Assembly: GCA_017303935.1 (NCBI GenBank)
Contig: JAFLBD010000003.1
Coordinates: 434,001 to 498,000, forward strand
Source of the DNA: Armatimonadota bacterium
Lineage (GTDB): Bacteria > Armatimonadota > Fimbriimonadia > Fimbriimonadales > Fimbriimonadaceae
Direction: 5' to 3'
DNA length: 64,000 nucleotides
This document shows, in pieces, positions 24,410 to 34,300 of the stretch (position 1 is the stretch's first letter; every line of letters begins with the position of its first letter). The notes beneath the pieces are model-generated. The model worked only from the letters and a program-made list of their open reading frames with translations, searched no databases and had not been told where the DNA came from. A program made the translations under genes and the position numbers.

Positions 24410-25125
24410 ACGAGCTTGATCGTTAGCATCCCAAGCGATTCGGTACCAGCTTGAACAGTGTCGCCTGGGCGGAGATACCGCCCTAGTTTAGATTCCAAAA
24501 CAGGTGGCTTCATCAATGTTGGCCCCGCGATCAAGTCAGCAGCCCTGACCTCGTTCGACCGCGACGCCCGCACGATCATCTCTTCGAATTTGGAGTGAGA
24601 ATGCTCTGACTCGTGCATGACCTCGCCGTTTATTTTCACCGCTAGCTTGGTGACAAACTGCTCTCCAACCACGACGCTGTCTGGAGTGGTCAAGAAAGGT
24701 CCGATGGCAAACGGCACGTCAAATGCGGCAGTCTGCGCGCCGGACCGAAGCTGATCATCAGCAAAGAACCCGATGAACATCACATAGCCCAAGATAAAAT
24801 CGGTAGCTTCTTCAGAGGTCAATCGTCCGCCCGAATCCTTGAGAACCGCCGCCACCCGAACTTCAAAATCGACATCACCGGCGGGAACATCGAGCTCAGC
24901 AAGAGGCCCCAAAAACACCGCAGAGTTTCTATAAGCAAACTCGCCATTGCGATCAAAAACTCGCAGAGTGGGCGGCAGCGAAACAGGCGGCAAGAAATCC
25001 ACGCGCCCAAGATCGTGGACGCCGATTGCATTCTGTCCATCGGTTTCGTAGACACGCCCCTCGTGGAAAATCCCCGAGCGCACTTGGCCCGGGTTATCGC
25101 GCAATTCAAATCTACAAAGTTGCAT
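24406..25125 (-). CDS. fumarylacetoacetate hydrolase family protein
   Basis: A 239-residue FAH-superfamily member (C-C bond hydrolase, isomerase or oxaloacetate decarboxylase class). The acidic metal-binding region DVDFEVRVAAVL and the FAIGPFLTTPD strand are recognisable. Compared with the usual motif (E-x-E near LDFEVE) the central residue pattern is DFEV, so metal ligands should be checked. ATG 25125 is preferred; a TTG at 25140 would add five residues. It lies 9-24 bases after the ornithine cyclodeaminase-like gene in one transcription unit. Confidence 0.75.
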   Translation of the reverse strand: MQLCRFELRDNPGQVRSGIFHEGRVYETDGQNAIGVHDLGRVDFLPPVSLPPTLRVFDRNGEFAYRNSAVFLGPLAELDVPAGDVDFEVRVAAVLKDSGGRLTSEEATDFILGYVMFIGFFADDQLRSGAQTAAFDVPFAIGPFLTTPDSVVVGEQFVTKLAVKINGEVMHESEHSHSKFEEMIVRASRSNEVRAADLIAGPTLMKPPVLESKLGRYLRPGDTVQAGTESLGMLTIKLV

Positions 25126-25149
25126 TCGTTCGTTACTCAAAAAATGGCG

Positions 25150-26361
25150 TCAGATCACGCCGAGTGTTCGCGCAAGCTCTTTCATGAAGAACTCGCAGTC
25201 TGTGACAATTCCAATCGCCTGATGTGTCCCGCGATCGGTGAGTTTGATCACGGTATCGGCGTCACTATCCACGCAATACGTCACCACCGCCGCTGGAATG
25301 ATGTTCCCAGTAGCCACGCTGTGTAAGGTCGTCGCCACCATCAACGCAACACCCACGTTTTGAACGTTTTCGCGCATCGCGTCGGTCGCTTTGACCACAT
25401 CGGTGATCACATCCGGCAAAGGACCGTCGTCGCGAATAGAGCCAGCCAATACGTACGGAGTGCCTGAAGTGATGCAAGCATGCATCGCGCCACCAGGGAT
25501 GATTCCTGCTTCAACCGCTGCACGAATTGAACCCACTCTTCGCACTCGATTGATCGCTCGGAGATGATGCGTGTGACCGTGATGCAAGCTCATTCCAGTT
25601 GCGAGCTGAACCCCAAGCGACGTGCCCATCATGCTCGCCTCGATGTCGTGCGCGGCAAGTGCATTGCCAGCAAACAACACCGTGATCCACTTCGACCGAA
25701 TCAAGGCCGCGAGCACTTCGGCACAACCGGAATGAATGATCGCGGGGCCACCAACCAAAAGTACGTCTTTGCCTTGCGATTTCGCGTGGCGCATCGCTTC
25801 GGCGCACTCTTCGATCATGCGGGCCTTGGGTCGCTCACTGCTGACATCGCTGCTCATGAATCGGAATGCGTCCGCTTCATCGCCCAGTTCGGTCTCGGTG
25901 GTGACTCGCACCCCATCCATCCCCACGACAAGAGAATCCCCAGCCTTCACTCGGTGCATCGGGCAAGTGATCGCCCGCCACTTCCCTCCTTCTTGCCAAA
26001 CCTTGATGCCGCAGTCCATCTCTAATCGCTCAACTGGAATCCAGTTCGAATCGATTTGAACATAAGTCGGGAAATTTGTGGTGGAGTGAAAGTCCTCTGG
26101 AAGCACGCCATCCATATCAGCGACGGCGAGTTGAGCCTGGGCGCGGGAATAAACCGGACTCAGTGGCTCGCATTCCAACAGGGCCTTATCAAGCTGGTCA
26201 GGAGTGCTCGCTTCGAGGTGAAGTTCAGCCACCGAAGGCTCGCCCAGCCTCAGAAAAGTAACTTGGACTCGAACTCCGTGCTCGTGCAAAATCTCGGCAA
26301 TCCGGTTCAATCGTTGATTGGAAAGAACCTCACCTTCAAGCCGGATGCGTTCGGAAATCAT
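25150..26361 (-). CDS. TIGR00300/LOR-SDH-type ornithine cyclodeaminase-like protein
   Basis: A 403-residue protein of the LOR/SDH conserved-domain family (TIGR00300), whose archaeal members and the C-terminal part of cyanobacterial AgrE are ornithine cyclodeaminases converting ornithine to proline. Signature parts are the N-terminal ISERIRLEGEV, VLLVGGPAIIHSG, LFAGNALAAHDIEASMMGTSLG and GHTHHLRAINRVR. ATG 26361 is chosen; longer frames run into the divergent rph gene. Whether it makes proline is inference. It may connect to pruA at 48900, which degrades proline-derived semialdehyde. Confidence 0.78.
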   Translation of the reverse strand: MISERIRLEGEVLSNQRLNRIAEILHEHGVRVQVTFLRLGEPSVAELHLEASTPDQLDKALLECEPLSPVYSRAQAQLAVADMDGVLPEDFHSTTNFPTYVQIDSNWIPVERLEMDCGIKVWQEGGKWRAITCPMHRVKAGDSLVVGMDGVRVTTETELGDEADAFRFMSSDVSSERPKARMIEECAEAMRHAKSQGKDVLLVGGPAIIHSGCAEVLAALIRSKWITVLFAGNALAAHDIEASMMGTSLGVQLATGMSLHHGHTHHLRAINRVRRVGSIRAAVEAGIIPGGAMHACITSGTPYVLAGSIRDDGPLPDVITDVVKATDAMRENVQNVGVALMVATTLHSVATGNIIPAAVVTYCVDSDADTVIKLTDRGTHQAIGIVTDCEFFMKELARTLGVI

Positions 26362-26426
26362 TACCCCATAGGGTACCCGTGCCTCCTCTGATCCATACCC
26401 AAGATTCTGGTACCCTCCCCTCCGAA

Positions 26427-27146
26427 ATGAGAATTGATGGCCGAACCGCTGACCAGCTTCGCCCAGTCGAGATGACTCGAAACTTCGCAAAATACGCCGA
26501 GGGATCGTGCCTCATCCAGATGGGTGACACCCATATGCTGGTGACTGCTACCGTCGAAGACCGAGTCCCACCGTTCATGAAAGGGCAAGGCAAAGGCTGG
26601 CTGACCGCCGAATACTCGATGCTCCCGCGATCGGGCCGACAACGAAACCAGCGCGATAGCAATCGCGGTCCAAACGGTCGAAGCATGGAAATTCAACGGC
26701 TCATCGGAAGGTGCATGCGAAGCGTCGTTGACCTCGAATCAATGGGCGAACGGACGATCACCCTGGACTGCGATGCGCTCCGAGCCGACGGCGGGACCCG
26801 CACCGCTGCCATCACTGCAGCCTACGTGGCAACTTACGACGCCATGCGCTGGATGATCGATCAACGAATGCTGAAGAAGGTTTTGCTCAACGAACCTGTC
26901 GCCGCGATCAGCGTCGGTGTGGTCAACGGCACCGAACTTCTGGACCTTTGCTACGAAGAAGACTCCCGAGCCCAGGTCGATATGAACATCGTCATGACCG
27001 AATCGGGCAAGTTTGTAGAGGTCCAGGGCACCGCCGAAAGCGAACCTTTCAGCGCAGAAACTCTTGGCAAAATGCTCGCACTGGGCAAGAAGGGCATTCT
27101 CAACCTAATCGACCTCCAGAAGCAAGTGCTCTCGGAAGGCGTCTAG
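26427..27146 (+). CDS. rph: ribonuclease PH
   Basis: A 239-residue phosphorolytic 3'-5' exoribonuclease that trims tRNA 3' ends. Family blocks are RPVEMTRNF, EGSCLIQMGDTHMLVTATVED, GWLTAEYSMLPRSGRQRNQR, RLIGRCMRSVVDL, DCDALRADGGTRTAAITA and DLCYEEDSRAQVDMN. The ATG at 26427 gives the normal length. It is divergent from the cyclodeaminase-like gene (65 bases) and overlaps the end of the esterase gene by 4 bases. Confidence 0.95.
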   Translation: MRIDGRTADQLRPVEMTRNFAKYAEGSCLIQMGDTHMLVTATVEDRVPPFMKGQGKGWLTAEYSMLPRSGRQRNQRDSNRGPNGRSMEIQRLIGRCMRSVVDLESMGERTITLDCDALRADGGTRTAAITAAYVATYDAMRWMIDQRMLKKVLLNEPVAAISVGVVNGTELLDLCYEEDSRAQVDMNIVMTESGKFVEVQGTAESEPFSAETLGKMLALGKKGILNLIDLQKQVLSEGV

Positions 27147-28042
27147 CCCATATTCTCGAGCATAAAGGCACGGTTGTGACCCACCATTTCTCGGTCCCAA
27201 TCGTGCCCTCCGGGGTATTCAACAAGCCTTTTCGCATCGCCCGGAATAGCATCGAAGATCGCCTTCACAGCTTCCGGACGGCAAGCAGGATCCTTTAACC
27301 CGTAGCTCACCAGCGCTGGGACTTTCACCCGGGTTGCGACATTCATCGTGTCGTAATAAGAAAGTGTGTGCATCACCCGCTCCCGCCCAAGCGGCGCGTC
27401 GTCCATCACATCCACCAGCTCTTTCAGTGGGTAGCGGTATGCATTTCGGCTCAGGGCAAATCGCATCGCACCCAGGAACGGCATGTCCGCACAAACACAG
27501 CGCACGATCGGCGAGAAAGCCCCAGCCCACAGCGAAAGTCCGGCTCCCTGGCTCATCCCACTCACGGCAATTCGGTCTTCGTCAGCCTCGCTTTGGGCTT
27601 GCAAAATCCTGAGCGCGACCAGAACATGTTGAATCAGGGTTCTAAAAATCCAGGTTCCTGGTTCCAGCGCGCCTTGACCGAAGTACCCGCGATGAACGAC
27701 GTACTTTTCTTGGTGAAATGCGCCCAGGCCGTGTAGGTTCAAAGACAGGCTAACCAGGCCTTCCCTTGTGCCGTATTCGTTCGGCAAAAGACTCTCGCGG
27801 CCGTAAGGAGGCACCCAGACAAACGCGGGCGACCGACGAGCTCCTTCGGGATAGGCGATCCAACCTTCGAGCATCAATTCTTGCCCGCCACGAAACGAGA
27901 TCCGGTCTACAAGGTGGGTGCTCGTGTCGTGTTCTGGGGCACGTTCACGCCGAAAATAGAGCGGAACACCGTGGGCTTCCGCCAAAATCTCCGCCCAAAA
28001 CTCATCGAAATCGTCTGGGACGTAAGGCTGAAACTCAGTCAC
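27143..28042 (-). CDS. acetyl xylan esterase (AXE1) family hydrolase
   Basis: A 299-residue alpha/beta hydrolase of the AXE1/cephalosporin C deacetylase family. Nucleophile serine is in GMSQGAG, the aspartate in GLKDPACRPEA and the histidine in YPGGHDW. The YGRESL and RGYFGQG loops match family lid and oxyanion positions. Such enzymes remove acetyl groups from small acylated sugars. No signal peptide, so the enzyme acts inside the cell. It starts one base after the stop of the NIL-domain gene and is co-translated with it. Confidence 0.85.
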   Translation of the reverse strand: MTEFQPYVPDDFDEFWAEILAEAHGVPLYFRRERAPEHDTSTHLVDRISFRGGQELMLEGWIAYPEGARRSPAFVWVPPYGRESLLPNEYGTREGLVSLSLNLHGLGAFHQEKYVVHRGYFGQGALEPGTWIFRTLIQHVLVALRILQAQSEADEDRIAVSGMSQGAGLSLWAGAFSPIVRCVCADMPFLGAMRFALSRNAYRYPLKELVDVMDDAPLGRERVMHTLSYYDTMNVATRVKVPALVSYGLKDPACRPEAVKAIFDAIPGDAKRLVEYPGGHDWDREMVGHNRAFMLENMG

Positions 28043-28288
28043 TTACTTTGGAACGCCAACGGATCGTTGAAGAGCGTCGACGTGCAAGCCGGTGGTCATC
28101 AGCCAGGCGGTTGCGCGCTGGATCATCTCGACCGGACCCGTCAATTGCAGGTGAACCCAGCCAAAATCGGGCTCAATGCTGGCCTTCACCAAATTCACTT
28201 CAACGTCGAACTCCCGGCACAACCGGCAAAGCCAGGGTTGGGTCACTTGCTCGCCTCGAGCGGTCAATTGAATATCAACAGTCGTCAT
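28043..28288 (-). CDS. NIL-domain protein
   Basis: An 81-residue ferredoxin-fold protein matching the NIL domain otherwise found at the C-terminus of MetN methionine transport ATPases and next to some ferredoxins. It stands alone here. The domain binds small molecules such as methionine in MetN. It is directly fused in translation to the AXE1 gene (adjacent stop and start). The role is unknown. Confidence 0.75.
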   Translation of the reverse strand: MTTVDIQLTARGEQVTQPWLCRLCREFDVEVNLVKASIEPDFGWVHLQLTGPVEMIQRATAWLMTTGLHVDALQRSVGVPK

Positions 28289-28345
28289 CAGTTAGAGTCC
28301 AAGAATTCCAGTTTACCCACGCGATTGTAGCCCTGCCGATTGTGT

Positions 28346-28358
28346 TAAAATCGAACCT
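28346..28358 (+). promoter_or_regulatory. -10 element, leaderless
   Basis: TAAAAT (28346-28351) then 7 bases and ATG 28359. No Shine-Dalgarno. Confidence 0.5.
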
Positions 28359-28829
28359 ATGAAACGGTCAATTTTGGGCGGTCTCGGGCTCGCTTGCCTG
28401 ATTTTTGCGGCAGGCTGTAGCCAACGAAGCCTGGTTGGAAACTGGGAATTGGGCAGTCTTGAAGTGCTTCCCGGCGCCAGCGCAATGATGACCTTTAACC
28501 AAGACGGCACCGCCAAAATGACTATTTTCGCCGCAAAAACTGGCCTCGGCGCAAACATTTCGATTGAAGCCGACGGAAAGTACACCCTCGAAGGCGACAA
28601 GCTGACCGTCACGATGGATAAGGTCGGGATCAACGGAATTCCTGCCGTTCTGAAGCCTTCCGTCGAGCCGCGCATCAATGATGAGATGAAAAAGCCTCAG
28701 GTGTACACGATGGTTTGGAAATCAGACAACGAAATTGAACTGAAGGCTGATGGCGACCGACTCACGACCATCACTCGGATGAAACCAGGGCAAACCTTGA
28801 CTGGCGCGGAATCTGGCACCAACCAATGA
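28359..28829 (+). CDS. small lipoprotein
   Basis: A 156-residue protein with a lipoprotein signal peptide (positively charged start, hydrophobic core, lipobox FAAGC). The mature part is a small beta-barrel-like domain with GNWELG and EADGKYTLEGDKLTV strands, like lipocalin-type or DUF4488-like domains in other surface lipoproteins. It should be anchored to a membrane by diacylglycerol. Function unknown. The stop overlaps the manC start by 4 bases, so it is translated together with it. Confidence 0.75.
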   Translation: MKRSILGGLGLACLIFAAGCSQRSLVGNWELGSLEVLPGASAMMTFNQDGTAKMTIFAAKTGLGANISIEADGKYTLEGDKLTVTMDKVGINGIPAVLKPSVEPRINDEMKKPQVYTMVWKSDNEIELKADGDRLTTITRMKPGQTLTGAESGTNQ

Positions 28830-29923
28830 GCTTTAGGCGCATTGCCATCATCATGGCCGGTGGATCGGGCGAACGATTCTGGCCGGTTTCTCGGCGAGAA
28901 CACCCGAAGCAACTTCTTAAACTGGCAGACCCAGACAAGTCATTGCTCCAACAAACCATCGACCGAATTTCCGGCTTAGTTCGTAGCGAAGACATTTACA
29001 TCGCCACTGCCCCGCATCTCGCCAAGCCAATCAAGGACGCCATGCCGAATTTGGGAGAGGATCAGATCCTTGCTGAACCCCATAAGCGCAACACTGGCGG
29101 GTGCCTAGTCTGGGTTGCCGCGAACTTACTCGCCAAGGGTGCCGATCCAGATTCGACCAGCATGGCGATTCTGGCCGCTGATCACCGAGTGACTCCGGAT
29201 ACCGAGTTCTGCCGAACGGTAGACGCCGCTTTGATCACAGCGGAAACTTCTGGCGGACTGGTTACCGTGGGTATTCCCCCAACCCGCCCTGAAACGGGCT
29301 ACGGCTACATCGAACAATCCGATTCTCCTCCAGCCATGCCGCGCGAGGTTCCCGTGTTCTCGGTTTCCAGATTTCGAGAAAAGCCGGATATCGAATCCGC
29401 AAAGCAGTTTGTCGCTTCCGGCAAGTTCTTCTGGAACAGCGGAACCTTCTATTGGACTCTGAGGGCCTTCCTCACCAACCTAGAGAAGCACTCACCGGAG
29501 CTTTACGCCGGAATACACAGCATCGCAGACGCCCTGCACGGTGGCGATATCGCAGCTGCAGACCAACTCTTCGCCAGCTTGCCCAACCTCAGCATCGACT
29601 ACGCGCTGATGGAAAAGGCAGAAAGCGTCTACGTCGCTCGAGCAACGTTTGAATGGGATGACGTTGGAGCCTGGGATGCGGTCGAACGCGCGATGCCACT
29701 CGATGAATCCAAGAACGTTAGCATCGGTGAAAATCTACTGATCGACACGTCTGGGAGCATCGTTTTGAACTACTCCGGCAAGGCCGTGACCTGCGCTGTT
29801 GGCCTCGAAGATATCACGATAGTGGTCACCGATGACGCGATAATGGTGTGCCCAAAACACAAAGTTCAAGACGTCAAAAAGATCGTCGAAAAGCTTAAAG
29901 AAACCCGTCCTAATCTCACTTAA
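28826..29923 (+). CDS. manC: mannose-1-phosphate guanylyltransferase
   Basis: A 365-residue sugar-nucleotide transferase making GDP-mannose from mannose 1-phosphate and GTP. Diagnostic blocks are IIMAGGSGERFWPVSR (nucleotide loop), EPHKRNT, LAADHRV, RPETGYGYIE, FREKPD, FFWNSGTFYW and the ATFEWDDVGAWDA end. It lacks the C-terminal isomerase domain of long ManC/AlgA, so it is the single-function short form. Overlaps the lipoprotein gene by 4 bases. GDP-mannose would feed exopolysaccharide or glycan synthesis. Confidence 0.93.
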   Translation: MSFRRIAIIMAGGSGERFWPVSRREHPKQLLKLADPDKSLLQQTIDRISGLVRSEDIYIATAPHLAKPIKDAMPNLGEDQILAEPHKRNTGGCLVWVAANLLAKGADPDSTSMAILAADHRVTPDTEFCRTVDAALITAETSGGLVTVGIPPTRPETGYGYIEQSDSPPAMPREVPVFSVSRFREKPDIESAKQFVASGKFFWNSGTFYWTLRAFLTNLEKHSPELYAGIHSIADALHGGDIAAADQLFASLPNLSIDYALMEKAESVYVARATFEWDDVGAWDAVERAMPLDESKNVSIGENLLIDTSGSIVLNYSGKAVTCAVGLEDITIVVTDDAIMVCPKHKVQDVKKIVEKLKETRPNLT

Positions 29924-29951
29924 AATATCGTTGAAGTGATTAGCAGGAAAT

Positions 29952-29988
29952 GCGCGTCTTAAGGTTGAACAAATAGGTTCAAACGCGC
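29952..29988 (+). promoter_or_regulatory. nested inverted repeat before the membrane-protein gene
   Basis: TTGAAC-N6-GTTCAA (29965-29982, perfect) inside GCGCGT (29952-29957) and ACGCGC (29983-29988). The last arm ends one base before the ATG at 29990. It can act as an operator, or in the mRNA as a hairpin covering the start codon. Confidence 0.5.
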
Positions 29989-29989
29989 T

Positions 29990-31330
29990 ATGAATTTTCT
30001 TGCAAATCTGCAGTCGTTGGCACTCACGCTTCTGGTGGTTGGGGCAGCCATTTTGGCGGTCGAGTTTACATCCAAAACCGAACGTCCAAAATGGGTGCTA
30101 TGGCCGATTGGGGCGGTCGTTGTTGCGTTCATCCTTGGCTTCATCCCAGCGGTCAAATCTGCCGGTTTCGATGCGGCCACACCTCTCGCCCTGGCGGTAG
30201 GTCTGATCATTTCAATCGCAACGCAAATCTTCAGTCCACGCTTGCGGGCATTTGGCGCGGCATCACTTGGAACCGGATCGTTGTTGTTAATCACCCAGGC
30301 TCAGGTTCCGGCCACTCCATTTGCAGTGTGGATGGCGATGGCCGCAGGACTCGCGTTTGGCGAAATCCTCTGTAACTCCGAAACTTCATTTAGCGCTCTT
30401 CTCGTCATCGCCGCCGGATGTTGCCAGGCTGCAAGCGTCACCCAGCTAGGGGGAATCCATCCTGCACCGGGCGCCCTTCTTGTTCTATGCGCCGGAATTC
30501 CGCTGCTCCTCACCGCGGAATCAGGCAAAGCAAAACCAGTCCTACAACTCGTTGCGGCAGGACTTGTTGCCGCACTGCTTTACGTTGGTTCAAACCAGAT
30601 TTTGAAGTTCCCTGCTATCGGCATCGCGGGCGCAATCGGTGTTATCGCCATGCTGGCGACGATCTGGGCGACGCCGGTTCTTCCCTCGAAGGCATGGAGT
30701 TTTGGCTCAGCACTTCTGTGGTTGACCGCCGGAGTGATCGCAATGTCCGACGGAAAATCCATCGGGCTTGGCGCAGTGATTGTCGCGGGCCTCGCCGTCG
30801 CATCGATTTTTGGCAAGAGCAACTCCGCAATCGCCATTCTTCCGGTCACCGCGATGCTGATTCTCCGCGGGGTGGCCAATTCCTTCCCAGAAGTCACCCG
30901 AGCGCTCGATTTGAGTCAACACTACGCTGTTGTCGGGCTACTCCTTGGTGTCCTTGCCGTGGTTGCGGCCTCCCAGCTCAAGCAGATTCGAACCGAAGCC
31001 GGCATCGTCGCCACACTCGGCGCATCGGTTGCAACGGCAATGTCGCCCATCCTCCTGGGCGCCAAGGGAATTCCGGGATTGCTTCTTGGACTCTGCATCG
31101 CTCCACTTTTCGTTGAAATGGATGAACATTCCAGCGTCAACGTGTCACTCACGATTGGAAGTGCAATCTTGTTCACAGTATCCGTTCTCAGCGACAAACT
31201 CGATATCACTCGTGCCGAAAAGCTTGGGATGCTCACAGGTTCCCTGATTTTCCTTGCGATTATGGTCGTAGTCTGCTTCCTCCTCGTGCGTCAAAAACCT
31301 GCTGCTCAATCTGCGGTGAATCCTGAATGA
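29990..31330 (+). CDS. polytopic membrane protein, unknown
   Basis: A 446-residue protein with about 12-13 hydrophobic helices and short Ala/Gly-rich loops, with almost no charged residues between helices. No transporter motif recognised. It opens a three-gene operon with the alpha-2-macroglobulin and VanW genes; the stop overlaps the next start by 4 bases. A nested inverted repeat lies directly before its ATG. It may provide an envelope or export function for the operon. Confidence 0.6.
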   Translation: MNFLANLQSLALTLLVVGAAILAVEFTSKTERPKWVLWPIGAVVVAFILGFIPAVKSAGFDAATPLALAVGLIISIATQIFSPRLRAFGAASLGTGSLLLITQAQVPATPFAVWMAMAAGLAFGEILCNSETSFSALLVIAAGCCQAASVTQLGGIHPAPGALLVLCAGIPLLLTAESGKAKPVLQLVAAGLVAALLYVGSNQILKFPAIGIAGAIGVIAMLATIWATPVLPSKAWSFGSALLWLTAGVIAMSDGKSIGLGAVIVAGLAVASIFGKSNSAIAILPVTAMLILRGVANSFPEVTRALDLSQHYAVVGLLLGVLAVVAASQLKQIRTEAGIVATLGASVATAMSPILLGAKGIPGLLLGLCIAPLFVEMDEHSSVNVSLTIGSAILFTVSVLSDKLDITRAEKLGMLTGSLIFLAIMVVVCFLLVRQKPAAQSAVNPE

Positions 31331-34300
31331 AACTCTTTTCCATTTTTCGATCCGGCGGCCTGATGGCCTTGCTGGTGTTTGTTGGCCTCATCTGCACCTT
31401 TTTGGCTTATGGCGTGACCACTGAAATCCCCACTGGTGGGGTCATTGGCACCGTCACCATGAAGGAAAATGGCAAAGTGCTGCCCAATGTCGGGGTGATC
31501 TTGCGTCCGGTGGTGAAGGATCCAGAGCAGGAAGCGCAATCGAAGGTTCACTTCATGCGGACCGACGCCACTGGCAAATTCGCATTTCGCAACGTTCCAG
31601 CTGGGGTCTACAGCGTCGAAGTCTCAGCCACTGCCCACACGTTGGATGAAAAGAAGATCGTCGTCAATGAAGGCAAGACCCAAACACTTAACCTCGCCCT
31701 AGATCCGATCGAACCGTATCTCACGATTTACACGAGTCAAAAGGTCTTCACTCCAAAAGAGGACCCCAACATCCAGATTCACGGATTTGTTAAGGAAAAG
31801 AGTCTTAAAGTTAAGCTTTACTCCGTGCCAATCGAGACAATTCTCAAGACTCGCAACTGGTACGAACTGTTCCGCCCTTACAACAACGTTAACTCCTTTG
31901 CCGAACTCGAAAAGAACCTGCCGAACGCAAAGGCTGTACAAGAATTCGATTGGAAAATTGAACCAAACGATGCTGAAGGCACTTTCAAGAAGACTCTCGC
32001 CACTCCGAAGCTCGCTCCTGGCATCTACTGGATGCGGCTCGAATCGGGCAAGGCGCAGCGAAGCACCTTCTTGATGGTCAGCGAGATCGGCATGGTCGCA
32101 AAGGTGGCCAAGGGCAAGCTCGATGCGTTTGTTTCGAACATCGTCACTGGCGAACCGATTCCAGGTGCCAAGCTGACTTACTCCTTCGGAGAATCAGCAA
32201 CCGAGATCGCAACATCGGATTCAACCGGCCAAGCAAAAGCCGACGTCAAGATTCCGGGAGTTGAGCAAAGCATTGATAGCGCGGTGATCGCCGAGTACAA
32301 AGGCAGCCACGCGATCATCACCTTCAGCGATTACGGCTACCGGCCGGATGGCGCGAAGATTCTCATTTACACCGATCGACCGGTTTATCGCCCAGGCGAT
32401 GAAGTGCAATTCAAAGCCATCGTCCGAGAACCAAATGGCTATCGCTACAAACTTCCTGCCGCGACCAACGCTCAGGTTAGGGTGCTGGATTACACCGACC
32501 GAGTACTGGAAGAATTCACCGCGCCGATCAACAACTTCGGAACTCTCAATGGCAAGTTCAACCTGCCCAAGTACAGCACACAAAGCGTCACCATCGAAGT
32601 GACCATCGGCGATGCGGCCGAGCGGCAATGGGTCAACATTCAGAGCTACCGAAAGCCAGAATTCAAGATCACCGTTGAACCCAAGAAGGGCTACTTCATT
32701 CGTGGCGATGTGGCCCAATTCACCGTCAAATGCGAGTATTTCTTCGGCGGCCCGGTGGTCGGCGCGAAGATCGATGCGACGTTCTTCAAATCGCCGCTTT
32801 GGAGTTGGGTCGATCCTGACACTGGCGAAGAAGAATCTAGCGGAGGCTACGGCGAGGACTATCTAGGCGATCAATCCACAGTCACCGACCAGAACGGTGA
32901 AGCTACCGTGACCTTCAATACTGCTGATATCAAATTCAGTCAGTGGGATGACATCGACCAAGAACTCTCCGTCCAGATTTCTGGCTCAGAAGGCGATGAT
33001 CGCTATTTCGATGGTCAAGGAAGCGTCAAGCTAGTTCGCGGCGATTACAACCTCGTCATCGATCAAGAAAGCTATGTCGTCCGGCCAGGCGAGGATGCCA
33101 ATTTTGAGGTCACGCTGAGTTCAAATGACCCCAAGAGCACCGAGTCTTGGGCTGGAAAGCAGATCGAAGTCGAGTCCGGATTCGAAATTTGGAACGGCAA
33201 GGATTCTAGCTTCCACCCGGAATCGAAGCAAGTCGTCACTGTCGACAAAGACGGCAAGGCGAAGTTCACCTTCAAACCTGGTGGAACTGGCGACTACCGA
33301 GTCAAAGCACGAATCTCGGATTCCCGAGGCAACCTGATCCAAAGCAGTGCGTGGGTTTGGTGCTGGGCTCAGGGCCAATCGTGGGAATCCCCGAGTTCCA
33401 ACCTCACCTTGTTGCTAGACAAGAAGACTTACAAGCCAGGCGACGACGCCAAAGTCCTCGTCAGGAGTGGTCAAAAGTCTGGCTCGGTTTGGGTCACCGT
33501 CGAAACGGACCGGGTCACGCTCACCAAGGTGGTCAAACTCAGCGAAGGCATCGGCGAGTTCACCTTCCCCGTCACCGACGATCTGAAGCCGAACGCGTTC
33601 GTAACAGTCTCGTCGATCTACGAGAAGAAGTTCACCGACGCGCGCCGAAAGTTGAAGATCGACCGTTCCGACGAATCGATCAACATCGCCATCAAGCCGA
33701 GTAAGGCGAAACTCCAACCTGGCGAGACGGTCAAATACGACCTCACCACCACAGACATCAACGGCAATCCCGTTTCTGCAGACCTGTCCCTGAGCATTGT
33801 GGACGAAGCGATCTACGCCATCGCAAGCGACACGTTGAACCTGATGGACGAGTTCTATCCAGAGCGATACAGCCAGGTCGGCACCTACAACTCCTTCCCC
33901 GAGGTGTATCTCGACGGTGGAGACAAGGCAGAGTCAAAAATGTCTGGAGAGGCAAGAATTCGGACAGATTTCCGCGATACCGCTGGATGGTTTGCTTCGA
34001 TTCAAACCGACAGCAGTGGCAGGGCCACCGTTGATCTCAAACTGCCGGACAACCTCACTTCTTGGAGGGCTACTGCTGTAGGACTGACCTCGGACACCAA
34101 GGTGGGCAAATCAGCCTTCAACGTCACGGTCGCGAAGGACCTGATGGTTCGGTTCAGCGCGCCGCAGTATTTCACTCAAGGCGACAAGGCCATCGTCACG
34201 GCGAACGTGAACAGCAGCACCGATGCGGCCCAAGACGTTGAAGTCAAGCTACAAGCGGAAGGCTGCAACGTTATTGGCGAATCAACAAAGAAGGTCACCG

